Assembly (NCBI GenBank): GCA_038326775.1
Contig: JBBQKJ010000036.1
Coordinates: forward strand, 1-31,640
Reading direction: 5' to 3'
Length of the DNA stretch: 31,640 bases
Origin: DYIU01 sp038326775
GTDB taxonomy: Bacteria; Actinomycetota; Geothermincolia; Fen-727; Anoxymicrobiaceae
This document shows, one piece after another, positions 15,243 to 23,549 of the stretch. The notes beneath the pieces were generated by a model that saw nothing but the letters and a program-made list of their open reading frames with translations, made no database searches and was not told where the DNA came from. How positions within the stretch are numbered: the stretch's first letter is position 1; each line of letters opens with the position of its first letter. Both the position numbers and the translations under genes were made by a program.

Positions 15243-18200
15243 ATGAAGATGAAACGCCTTTCAAAGGGCCTGTGGAAGAATAGGAACGGTGGGCACCGCC
15301 CAGGGAGGCTTGTCTCGAGCGGGCCGGTCGCCCGTATCATCACCACGGTCCTGCTGGTGGCGTGCCTCACGGCCTTCCCTGCCGCGGGCAGGGGGTCGGG
15401 CGCGGTGATGGCTCAAGCTCCCGGCGCCGTGGCCGAGCCTACCCAGGCCGCCTCCTATTACGACGTATCCGCCGTTGACCGCGACACCGCGTGGGTCGCC
15501 GGCCAGGGCGGCGCAATCCTCAAGACCTCCAACGGGGGCACCGGCTGGATACCACAGGACTCCGGGCTGGAGACTGACCTCAAGGGGATAGCCTCCGCGG
15601 GCATAGATACCGCCTGGGCGGTGGGAGACGGGGGCGCTATTCTCAAGACCTCCGACGGTGGCGCGGCGTGGAAGCGCCAGGTCTCAGACACGGCGGTAAG
15701 GCTCGACGGCGTGTCGGCGCTCGACCCCTCCACCGCGTGGGCGGTGGGAGACGCCGGGACCATCCTTAAGACCACCGACGGCGGGGCGAGTTGGGCCTCC
15801 CAGAAGTCCGGGACAAAGAGCGAGCTTTACGCGGTGAGCGCCGCCGACTCGATGACCGCGTGGGCGGTGGGGAGCGGCTCCGTTATCTTGAAGACCTCCG
15901 ACGGCGGGGCGAGTTGGGCACAGCAGTTCTTCGAATCGGCTTCCGACCTCCTCGACGTGCGCGCGGTTGACGGCAACAACGTCTGGATATCGGGCGACAT
16001 CGGCTTCCTGGTCAAGTCCTCTGACGGCGGGGCGACCTGGGTGTTCCAGGCGGCAGGCACGCAGGCCCGGCTCCACGCGGTAGACGCCGGCGACGCCAAC
16101 ACCGCGTGGGCGGTGGGCAACGGCGGTGTCATCAGGAAGACAGGCGACGGCGGGGTGACCTGGGCGGCCCAGGGCACCGCGAGGACAAACGACCTCTTCG
16201 CTTTAGACGCGGTGGACGCGTCGGTGGCATGGGCCGTCGGGTTTTCCAGCATCATCATCAAGACCCTCGATAGTGGGGCCACGTGGTTGCCCCAGGGGGT
16301 GGGCACCAGCAGCAACCTCAACTCCGTGCACGCTGTTGACTCTAACACCGCGTGGGCGGTGGGCGAAGGCGGCACCATCCTCATGACGTCCGACGGGGGC
16401 TACACCTGGAGCGCCCAGAGCACCGGGTTCACCGACGACCTTCTGGGTATCTCCGCGGTTGACAAAGATTACGCATGGGCGGTCGGCGAGAAAGGGCTCA
16501 TCCTTCAGACCTACGATGGCGGCAAGACCTGGAGCCAGCAGAACGAGCAGGGCCGGGGGGGCGACACCGCGAGAAACACCCTCTACGGCGTGTCGGCCCT
16601 CAGCAATCGAAACGCCTGGGCGGTGGGCTGGAACGGCACCGTTCTCAAGACCGGCGACGGCGGGTACGAATGGGACACCCTCGACACGGGGGTCACTAAA
16701 GACCTGCGGGGTATATCGGCCCTTGACAGCGAGAAGGCGTGGGCGGTCGGAGAAGGCGGGCTCATCCTCAAGACCTCCGACGGCGGGGAGACCTGGGTCT
16801 CCCGCGTCCCGAAGGGCGCCCCCGACTTCCTGGGCGTATCGGCCGTGGACAGCGACACCGCCTGGGTTGTCGGCTTCAGCGGGGCGGCCTACGTGACGAA
16901 AGACGGCGGGGAGACCTGGAATAAGAGCAATACCGGCATAAAGCATAACCTCTGGGCCGTATCCGCCGTTGACGCCGACACCGTCTGGGCGGCGGGCGAC
17001 GGCGGCACTGTCGTCAAGACTTCTGACGGCGGCAAGACATGGACGGCCCTGCGCACCGACACGTCGGGCAACCTCTGGGGCGTGTCGGCGGCCGGCCGCG
17101 ATACGGCGTGGGCGGTCGGCTGGAAAGGGACCGTGCTCCACTACAGGGCCGCGCCCAGGCTCGACAACCTGAACCCCGGCATCGGCAGGGTCGGCGACGA
17201 GGTGACCCTCTCCGGCCTGTCGTTCGGCTCCGAGCGCGGCTCGTCTTACGTCTCTTTCGGCGAGGCCAGGGTGAGCGAGTATCTCTCGTGGTCCGCTACC
17301 CAGGTAAAGTGCAAGGTGCCCCGCGGCCCCTCGCAGCAGGTGCCCGTAACGGTCACCAACTCCGCGGGCACGTCCGCGGCCAGGCCGTTCGGGGTGCCCC
17401 CCACCGTCAACAGCGTTTACCCGGGCAGAAGCTACGTCGGCTCATCGGTTGTGGTGACCGGCTCGGCGTTCGGCTCTGAGCGCGGCTCATCCGATGTTTC
17501 CTTCGGCGGGGCCGAGGCCGTCGATTACGGCATGTGGTCCGACACCCGCATCGAGGTCAAGGTCCCCGGCGTATCCGGCGAGGTCAAGGTGAAAGTGACC
17601 ACCACCGCGGGGTCCTCCAACGAGGTCTCCTTCACCGTGGTCCCGCCCCCGGTGCCCTTACCTCCGAGGCCGCCGGCGCCCAACCCGGCGCCCAAACCGG
17701 CTCCAAAGCCTGCGCCGCCCGCCGCGCCCGCCATCTTGAGCGTGGCTCCCACCTCCGGCGCGATCGGGGATACCGTGGTGATAACCGGCTCGGGGTTCGG
17801 CCTCGAGCGGGGCGCTTCGAGCATCACCTTCGGCCAGGTCGTGGTGACCGACTACGTGCGGTGGACCGACACCCTGGTTGAGGTCAGGGTGCCCACGGGG
17901 GTCGCCGGCCAGGTCGAGATAACCGTGGCCACCTCCGGGGGAAAGGCGAGCGCCACGGGCTTTGTGGCGGGCGTGAAAGACCTCAAGGGCATAGACGTGC
18001 TCGGCGGCGATACCGCGTGGGCGGTGGGCCTGAGCGGGACTATCCTTCACACCTCCGACAGCGGCGGGTCCTGGGCGCCGCAAACCTCGGGCACATACTC
18101 AGACCTTTTCGCCGTGTCGGGGGCGGACGCGAGCAGCGCGTGGGCCGTCGGCGGCGGCGGCACCGTGCTCAAGACCACGGACGGCGGCGACTCGTGGGCG

Positions 18201-19310
18201 CTCCAGACCTCCGGTACTGATAAAGACCTCCTTGGGGTTGGCGCGGGCGGCGGCGGTGTCGCCTGGGCCGTGGGGCGCGGCGGTACCGTGCTGAGGACTA
18301 CCAACGGGGGTGGCTCCTGGTCGCGCCAGCACTCGGGTACGGGGGTCGTCCTTCACAGCGTCTCGGCTCCGAGCGCCTCGAACGCCTGGGCGGCGGGCGG
18401 TGGCGGCACGGTCTTGAGGACCACCAACGGCGGTGTCTCCTGGGTGCGAAAGGCCACCGGCACCGCGGCCAACCTTTACGGAATCTCGGCGGTAAACGCC
18501 ACGAGCGCGTGGGCGGTCGGCGGCGGCGGCAAAGTGCTCAAGACCGCGGACGGCGGAAACACCTGGACTCAGCAAGTCTCGGGCACGACCGCGGACCTTC
18601 TGTCTGTAAGCGCCGTCGATGCCGACACTGCCTGGGCGGCGGGCAAAGGCGGCAAGGTCATCATGACCCACGACGGCGGGGCCACCTGGATGCTTCTGCC
18701 TTCGGGCACGGGCTCGACACTCAACGGCATATCCGCGGCCGGCAGCTCCGCATGGGCTGTGGGCAGCGGCGGCTACCGCGTGAGGATAACCGACAAGGGA
18801 GGGGTTGCGGCCGCCGGCATCATCGCGGTCTCCCCCGCCCCGGTCTCCCCTGCCCCGGTCACCGAGGGCCAGGCGACATCCGGCCCGACGGTCGTGGCGC
18901 CCCGGGCCAGGAAGCCGGTCAAAAAGCCTGCGCCCAAACCGGCGCCCGCTCCCGAGCGGCCAGTCGTGCCTGTGCAGCCTGTCGAAAAGCCTCCCCTGCC
19001 GGTGGACCCTGTCGAGCCTGTGACGCAACCGGTGCCCCAGGTACTGAAGGTGGTCCCCTCCACGGGGCCCTCCGGGGACACCCTGGTCTTGACCGGCTCG
19101 GGCTTCGGAGAGGTGCAGGGGGATTCCCGCGTATTCTTCGGGCAGGTCGCGGCCACAGAGTACTTGCGGTGGTCCGACACCCTCATCGAGTTGAAAGTCC
19201 CGCCTGGCCTCGGCGAACAGTTTGAGATAACCGTGACGACTTCGGCGGGCGTCTCCATAAAGGTGCAATTTCTGACCGCTCGCCCGCTTGACATTGCCAC
19301 TAAGCAGTAA
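15243..19310 (+). CDS. Giant secreted protein: 21 YCF48-type propeller repeats and four IPT/TIG domains
   Basis: About 1355 residues. ATG 15243 is a tentative start (GGGG upstream); the frame is open to 15201. A long basic leader is followed by the hydrophobic IITTVLLVACLTAF and a probable signal cleavage. Then come 14 repeats of about 40 residues (AWAVGDGGAILKTSDGGATW type, to about 17140), two IPT/TIG immunoglobulin-like domains (RVGDEVTLSGLSFGSERG and YVGSSVVVTGSAFGSERG), a Pro/Ala/Lys linker and a third IPT. Seven more propeller repeats (17975-18800), another Pro-rich linker and a fourth IPT end the protein. Fourteen plus seven repeats fits three seven-bladed propellers. YCF48 relatives act in photosystem assembly, but no such context exists here. 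An extracellular binding or scaffold role is inference. The C-terminus shows no sorting motif. Confidence 0.88.
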   Translation: MKMKRLSKGLWKNRNGGHRPGRLVSSGPVARIITTVLLVACLTAFPAAGRGSGAVMAQAPGAVAEPTQAASYYDVSAVDRDTAWVAGQGGAILKTSNGGTGWIPQDSGLETDLKGIASAGIDTAWAVGDGGAILKTSDGGAAWKRQVSDTAVRLDGVSALDPSTAWAVGDAGTILKTTDGGASWASQKSGTKSELYAVSAADSMTAWAVGSGSVILKTSDGGASWAQQFFESASDLLDVRAVDGNNVWISGDIGFLVKSSDGGATWVFQAAGTQARLHAVDAGDANTAWAVGNGGVIRKTGDGGVTWAAQGTARTNDLFALDAVDASVAWAVGFSSIIIKTLDSGATWLPQGVGTSSNLNSVHAVDSNTAWAVGEGGTILMTSDGGYTWSAQSTGFTDDLLGISAVDKDYAWAVGEKGLILQTYDGGKTWSQQNEQGRGGDTARNTLYGVSALSNRNAWAVGWNGTVLKTGDGGYEWDTLDTGVTKDLRGISALDSEKAWAVGEGGLILKTSDGGETWVSRVPKGAPDFLGVSAVDSDTAWVVGFSGAAYVTKDGGETWNKSNTGIKHNLWAVSAVDADTVWAAGDGGTVVKTSDGGKTWTALRTDTSGNLWGVSAAGRDTAWAVGWKGTVLHYRAAPRLDNLNPGIGRVGDEVTLSGLSFGSERGSSYVSFGEARVSEYLSWSATQVKCKVPRGPSQQVPVTVTNSAGTSAARPFGVPPTVNSVYPGRSYVGSSVVVTGSAFGSERGSSDVSFGGAEAVDYGMWSDTRIEVKVPGVSGEVKVKVTTTAGSSNEVSFTVVPPPVPLPPRPPAPNPAPKPAPKPAPPAAPAILSVAPTSGAIGDTVVITGSGFGLERGASSITFGQVVVTDYVRWTDTLVEVRVPTGVAGQVEITVATSGGKASATGFVAGVKDLKGIDVLGGDTAWAVGLSGTILHTSDSGGSWAPQTSGTYSDLFAVSGADASSAWAVGGGGTVLKTTDGGDSWALQTSGTDKDLLGVGAGGGGVAWAVGRGGTVLRTTNGGGSWSRQHSGTGVVLHSVSAPSASNAWAAGGGGTVLRTTNGGVSWVRKATGTAANLYGISAVNATSAWAVGGGGKVLKTADGGNTWTQQVSGTTADLLSVSAVDADTAWAAGKGGKVIMTHDGGATWMLLPSGTGSTLNGISAAGSSAWAVGSGGYRVRITDKGGVAAAGIIAVSPAPVSPAPVTEGQATSGPTVVAPRARKPVKKPAPKPAPAPERPVVPVQPVEKPPLPVDPVEPVTQPVPQVLKVVPSTGPSGDTLVLTGSGFGEVQGDSRVFFGQVAATEYLRWSDTLIELKVPPGLGEQFEITVTTSAGVSIKVQFLTARPLDIATKQ

Positions 19311-19406
19311 TAGCATTCCCCCCGTGGCACAAAAGTAGAATCCAAACAATAGTACAGGGTTGCTGTGAGGCGTATCGGCCTCTGATGGAAGGTGGAGGTA
19401 TATAAA

Positions 19407-20180
19407 GTGCGAAAAATACTTATCCTCACCGTTATTATCGTCGTGGCTTGCACGGCGATTGCTCTTGCCAGCTGGCAGGTAGCAAGCTGGGTTAGAGGGG
19501 ATATAGAAGCCCCGGCTTCAAGGTCCGCGGCCTCCGCCGTTTCGGCGATGAATGGCACTAACGCGCCCACAGCCGCCCAGACGGCTGAGCGCCAGGGCCG
19601 GGAGGCTTCCGTCTCAGGCGGCGAGGCGCGGCAGGCGGAGGCAGTTCCGACCGGGGAGACGTTCTCGTACACCAATCCCGACCAGCGCTACGTGACCGAG
19701 ACCCAGAGGCATCAGAACTTCTTAAAGGCCCTGGGTGAGGGGCGCATATCGAGGCTCGACGTCACCGCCACCGATTTCCAGCCGGCCGGCGACCCCAACT
19801 CCTCAAACGTTTACGTCATCATCACAACCACCGACGGCGCCAGGACAGACGGCACCATCGTCATGAAGTATGCCGAGGGTAAGTGGCGCATCGGAGCCGT
19901 TCGCCTTTCCGGCACCCTGGCAGGGGGCACCAACTACAAAGTCCCGAACAGCTTTGAGAGCGACCTCGCAAGGGCGCTCGATGAACAGCAGCCTTTCCTC
20001 AAGAAGGTCGCGGAGGGCAGGCTTGGCTACATGAGCATAGACTCTGTCAACCAGGTGGGCGAAGGGGAGGTCGTGCTCACAGGTAAGGTCGCGTCCAAGG
20101 GCGGCAGTACGTTCCCCTCTACCATGACACTGAAAAAGGACTACTGCATCTGGCACATAACCAACGTCGTATGCCTCTAA
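19407..20180 (+). CDS. Membrane-anchored or exported protein with internal duplication, unknown function
   Basis: A protein of 257 residues. GTG 19407 is chosen because GGTGGAGG ends eight bases upstream; a GTG at 19392 lies inside that site. The N-terminus MRKILILTVIIVVACTAIAL is a signal peptide or anchor, followed by a low-complexity Ala/Ser/Thr stretch. The folded part looks duplicated: QNFLKALGEGRISRLDVTAT then a strand-rich segment ending KWRIGAVRL, and QPFLKKVAEGRLGYMSIDSV ending CIWHITNVVCL. I do not recognise the family. It lies between two large exported proteins in the same direction, 27 bases before the next gene, so co-expression with the 842-residue protein is likely. Confidence 0.7.
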   Translation: MRKILILTVIIVVACTAIALASWQVASWVRGDIEAPASRSAASAVSAMNGTNAPTAAQTAERQGREASVSGGEARQAEAVPTGETFSYTNPDQRYVTETQRHQNFLKALGEGRISRLDVTATDFQPAGDPNSSNVYVIITTTDGARTDGTIVMKYAEGKWRIGAVRLSGTLAGGTNYKVPNSFESDLARALDEQQPFLKKVAEGRLGYMSIDSVNQVGEGEVVLTGKVASKGGSTFPSTMTLKKDYCIWHITNVVCL

Positions 20181-20207
20181 GAGCGAAAAAACCTGGGGGA
20201 GAGTGTA

Positions 20208-22736
20208 ATGAGTAGTAAGACAGGGAAGTCGTACCGGATTCATCTCTTCTGCGCCATTCTGGTCATTGCTTTCTTGCTGTGCGTCCCTCTCATCTCGGCA
20301 TGGTCGAGCCTTGACGGCGGCCGTGCCCGGGCGTCAGAAGCAAACAGCGAGATAAAGGCTGACCCCCTTCGCAGGCTGCCCGCCTCTCCCGAGGAGGCCA
20401 ACAAGCGCCTGCAGGAGCAGAAGATCGGCTGGCCCGCCGAGCTCGGCGGGGAGGGTGACAGGAGCGCCGATGCGGTGTCCGCGGGCGTGCGCGTCTCCAT
20501 CCCGTACGACACCGTCACCGGGCGTACCACCCACGCCAGCACCGATGTGCAGGTGGTCCTGACGCAGGGCATGCAGACGTATACCGTCAACACCACCACC
20601 AACGCCAGCAGGTTTTTCGAGGCCGACTTGGCCGATGCCACCCCCGGCCCCGGCGACATCAAGTCGGGAGACACCGTCACGGTGACGGATTCGGGCGGGG
20701 GCGCTCCGGTCGTGGTCAACTGTACGCTTACATGCGCCATGGACGCGCCGAACGACGTGGTGAGCGGCACGGCCCTGGCGGGGCGCAGCGTCGACGTCTA
20801 CATCAGGACGCCCAGCACCTACTACGGCGACATTCCCCCGGGCGTTGCCCATAAGAAAGACACCGGCACCCCGTGGGACGTTGATTTCACCGGCACGCTC
20901 AAGCTGCGTTACGGCGACGCGGCGTTCGTTTACTCCACGGACACCAGGGGCAACATAGTCATGAACGTGGCGAACGACGGAGGGACGCTCGTCGTGTATC
21001 CGCAATACGACGATGTCATGGGCTACTACCTGCCCGGGCAACTGCTGACGGTCAAGGCCGCCGGGATTAGCGGGAATAACGTGGACGCAGGCACCGCCGG
21101 AGACGGCTTCTTTGACGCGTGGTTCTACAAAAAGTACAACATCGTACCGCCCGACCTGGTGACCTGCCAGATGGGGGCGACGAACCGCTCGATAATGGTG
21201 GCGAATGTATCGGCAAGGTGCGACCCGGCCACCAATCACGTAACCGGTTCAGGCCCGGCCAACCGGGTCATGAGGCTCACCATGAGCCCTTACAGCAACC
21301 CGGTGACATACCAGGTGACGATTAACGCCAACGGCAATTTCAACATAGACCTGGGAACGCGCTACACGGCCACAGGCAGCGATGTCTATAACATCGCGTG
21401 GTACGACGCGGACTGCGACTGCGTGGTCTACGAATTCCAGGCGTTCAGCTGGTACCTGGCCGAGGGCTACACCGGTACCACGTCAGGTGGCGGCTACTTC
21501 GACACCTATGTACTGCTGCAGAATCCGGGCAGCCTCGATGCCCCTTTTACGATGACTTTCCAGGTACAGAACGGCACCGCGGCGGCGGTGGCGGGGACGG
21601 TGCTCGCCAACTCGAGGATGACCGTTCACCTCGACGAGCTGCCGGGGCTTTCGGAGGCCTCGGTATCGACCAAGGTCACATCTACAACTGGAGCCCCTCT
21701 CAACGCCGAGAGAGCGATGTACTTCAAATACGTGGGGGACCCGGGGGGGCATGACTCCATCGGCACCCTGACCCCGTGCTATATTTGGTACCTGGCCGAG
21801 GGGTACACAGGGGCCGGCTTCGACACATGGGTGCTGGTACAGAACCCCGGCACCACGGCCGCGAACGTTACCCTCAAGTTCCAGCTCGACTCCGGGACGG
21901 CGCCCGACAAGGTCATCAGCCTGCCCGCCGGCACCAGGCAGTCAGTCTACCTGAACGATCTTCCCGGGCTTTCCGCAGGGGTCTCGGTCTCTACGAAGGT
22001 CACCTCTGACGTGCGCGTAGTGGTCGAGCGGGCCATGTACTTCCGCTACTCAGGCAAGCGGGGCGGCCACGACTCCATCGGCGTGAACCTCCCCCGTAAG
22101 ACATGGCACATGGCCGAGGGCTACACCGGGGCCGGCTTCGACACATGGGTCCTGGTTCAGAACCCGACCACGAAGAACGCGACAGTCACCATGCAGTTCC
22201 AGCTCGACTCCGGGACGGCGCCCGACAAGGTCATCAGCCTGCCCGCCGGCACCAGGCAGCAGGTCCGCCTGAACGAGCTTCCCGGGCTTTCCGCCGGGGT
22301 CTCAGTCTCAACGAAGGTCACCTCTGACGTGGACGTAGTCGCCGAAAGGGCCATGTACTTCCTCTACGACGGCAAGGACGGCGGCCACTGTTCAAAGGCT
22401 GCGGAGGAGCCGTCAACCAACTGGTACCTGCCCGAGGGCTACACCGGGGCCGGCTTCGACACATGGGTGCTGGTGCAAAACCCGGGCAGCGAGAGTGCCA
22501 CGGTTACGCTGAAGTTCCAGGTCGAGAACGGGAGCGCCCCGAACAAGGTCATCAGCCTGCCCGCCGGCACCAGGCAGCAGGTCCACCTGAACGAGCTGGA
22601 AGGGCTTTCCGATGGGGTATCGGTCTCGACAGAGGTCGTCTCGACCGTGCCGGTTGTTGCCGAGCGGTCCATGTACTTCAACTACGGTGGCATCCTGGGC
22701 GGCCACAACTCGGTGGGAATCCCGTTCACTCCGTAG
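20208..22736 (+). CDS. Secreted protein with Ig-like region and four WYLAEG repeats
   Basis: A protein of 842 residues, ATG 20208 with GGGGGA seven bases upstream. A signal peptide (HLFCAILVIAFLLCVPLISA) is followed by a spacer and, from about residue 90 to 410, strand-rich segments with VTVTDSGGGAPVVVNCT and ASGNNVDAGTAGDGFFD-like text, probably Ig-like or carbohydrate-binding. Residues about 415-842 are four repeats of about 105 residues: WYLAEGYTG, then FDTWVLVQNPG, KVISLPAGTRQQV, VSVSTKVTSD and ERAMYF. They are related to the four repeats of the 10216-12459 protein but with GFDTWVLV in place of GSFETWVLV. A strong terminator follows. No cell-wall sorting motif or C-terminal helix is seen, so attachment to the cell is unknown; binding to the co-encoded polysaccharide is only a possibility. 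Confidence 0.85.
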   Translation: MSSKTGKSYRIHLFCAILVIAFLLCVPLISAWSSLDGGRARASEANSEIKADPLRRLPASPEEANKRLQEQKIGWPAELGGEGDRSADAVSAGVRVSIPYDTVTGRTTHASTDVQVVLTQGMQTYTVNTTTNASRFFEADLADATPGPGDIKSGDTVTVTDSGGGAPVVVNCTLTCAMDAPNDVVSGTALAGRSVDVYIRTPSTYYGDIPPGVAHKKDTGTPWDVDFTGTLKLRYGDAAFVYSTDTRGNIVMNVANDGGTLVVYPQYDDVMGYYLPGQLLTVKAAGISGNNVDAGTAGDGFFDAWFYKKYNIVPPDLVTCQMGATNRSIMVANVSARCDPATNHVTGSGPANRVMRLTMSPYSNPVTYQVTINANGNFNIDLGTRYTATGSDVYNIAWYDADCDCVVYEFQAFSWYLAEGYTGTTSGGGYFDTYVLLQNPGSLDAPFTMTFQVQNGTAAAVAGTVLANSRMTVHLDELPGLSEASVSTKVTSTTGAPLNAERAMYFKYVGDPGGHDSIGTLTPCYIWYLAEGYTGAGFDTWVLVQNPGTTAANVTLKFQLDSGTAPDKVISLPAGTRQSVYLNDLPGLSAGVSVSTKVTSDVRVVVERAMYFRYSGKRGGHDSIGVNLPRKTWHMAEGYTGAGFDTWVLVQNPTTKNATVTMQFQLDSGTAPDKVISLPAGTRQQVRLNELPGLSAGVSVSTKVTSDVDVVAERAMYFLYDGKDGGHCSKAAEEPSTNWYLPEGYTGAGFDTWVLVQNPGSESATVTLKFQVENGSAPNKVISLPAGTRQQVHLNELEGLSDGVSVSTEVVSTVPVVAERSMYFNYGGILGGHNSVGIPFTP
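21450..22733 (+). repeat. Four tandem ~315-330-bp protein-coding repeats
   Basis: Repeats begin near 21450, 21786, 22105 and 22423, at the codons for WYLAEG or its variants WHMAEG and WYLPEG. Repeats two and three share long identical stretches, such as the codons for FQLDSGTAPDKVISLPAGTR, indicating recent duplication or conversion. Confidence 0.8.
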
Positions 22737-22745
22737 GCTTTCAGC

Positions 22746-22773
22746 CTATGGCGACCTTCGCCATAGCCTTTTT
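22746..22773 (+). terminator. Rho-independent terminator of the 842-residue protein gene
   Basis: CTATGGCGA (22746-22754), loop CCT and TCGCCATAG (22758-22766) make a perfect nine-base-pair stem, followed by CC and five T (22769-22773). It lies ten bases after the stop at 22736. The same bases encode the last codons and the stop of the phosphatase gene on the other strand. A second perfect nine-pair stem (22778-22786 with 22795-22803) follows. Confidence 0.85.
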
Positions 22774-23549
22774 CGGGCCGCTCCAGACTCTTGCCTGGAG
22801 CGGTCTGTTACGTCCAGGGGCTTCTGCCCGTCGAGGACTCTGCCCGGGTTGATTTCCATGATGATGCGGGGGCCATCCTTGCCGAGCAGCCCTTTTAGCG
22901 CCCTTGCCGCGCCTGACAGGTCGGGCCCCCTCCTCTCCGGCTCGTGGGCATCAGAGGCGACCAGCCTGGCCGAGCCCTCTTTCAGCAGGAGCCGCGCCGT
23001 GCGCCGGGCCGCCTTTCCGAATATGCCCTCGAGGCTCCCCGAGTCAACCTGCAGCTCGACCCCGTGCTCGACCATGTCCCTGATGCTCAAGGGGTGCTCC
23101 ACGAGGTAACGGTTGCGTTCGGGATGTGCCAGGATGGGCGTCACCCCGTCGAGCTGGATCCGGAAGAAGATGTCGCCGGTGGCCACCGGCATGTCCATCA
23201 TAGGCAGATCCACCAGCATGTACTTTCCTTTTGCGGCAAGGCTGAGCGCATCGAGGCCGCCGGGCGCGTTGGCCAGGTCGAAGAGGCCCGCGTTTACGCG
23301 CACCTCCACGCCGGGCAACAGTGTAAGCGAGATGCCCTCGGCGCGCAGGAGCTCGTTGCCCCTCACAACCGCCGCGGCCGCCTCACCGGGGTCGAAGGAG
23401 GGGCTCTCGGTGTCGTAGTGGGGGGTCGCCGCCATCAACGATGTGCCGCCGTGGACGGCAACCCGGGCGATTTGCAGAAACTCCTCGTCGCTCGAGGCCC
23501 CGTCGTCGAAGCCGGGCAGGATGTGGGAGTGCAGGTCGATCCAGGTCAA
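22746..23549 (-). CDS. PHP-type tyrosine-protein phosphatase (CpsB/CapC family)
   Basis: A protein of 267 residues starting at TTG 23549, which overlaps the stop of the dehydrogenase gene as TTGA. The metal-binding PHP motifs are present: DLHSHILPGFDDGA near the start (His7, His9), AATPHY, PGVEVR, ILAHPERNRYL and ASDAHEP. The family removes phosphate from the tyrosine cluster of BY-kinases and so resets polysaccharide export; the kinase at 8484-10187 is the obvious substrate. The C-terminus runs about 20 residues past the usual NPGRVLDGQKPL end, into the hairpin that terminates the convergent gene, so that tail may be a recent extension. It is co-transcribed with the UDP-sugar dehydrogenase. 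Confidence 0.9.
   Translation of the reverse strand: MTWIDLHSHILPGFDDGASSDEEFLQIARVAVHGGTSLMAATPHYDTESPSFDPGEAAAAVVRGNELLRAEGISLTLLPGVEVRVNAGLFDLANAPGGLDALSLAAKGKYMLVDLPMMDMPVATGDIFFRIQLDGVTPILAHPERNRYLVEHPLSIRDMVEHGVELQVDSGSLEGIFGKAARRTARLLLKEGSARLVASDAHEPERRGPDLSGAARALKGLLGKDGPRIIMEINPGRVLDGQKPLDVTDRSRQESGAARKRLWRRSP

Noticed and set aside
15450..18800. Tandem DNA repeats that might be read as a CRISPR or satellite array
   Set aside because: The period of about 120 bases follows protein blades and varies at the DNA level. There are no constant repeats with unique spacers.
18099..19349. A 416-codon minus-strand open frame inside the propeller gene
   Set aside because: It is composed of Arg/Gly/Asp-rich low-complexity sequence produced by the opposite strand of the blade repeats, with no domain or ribosome site.
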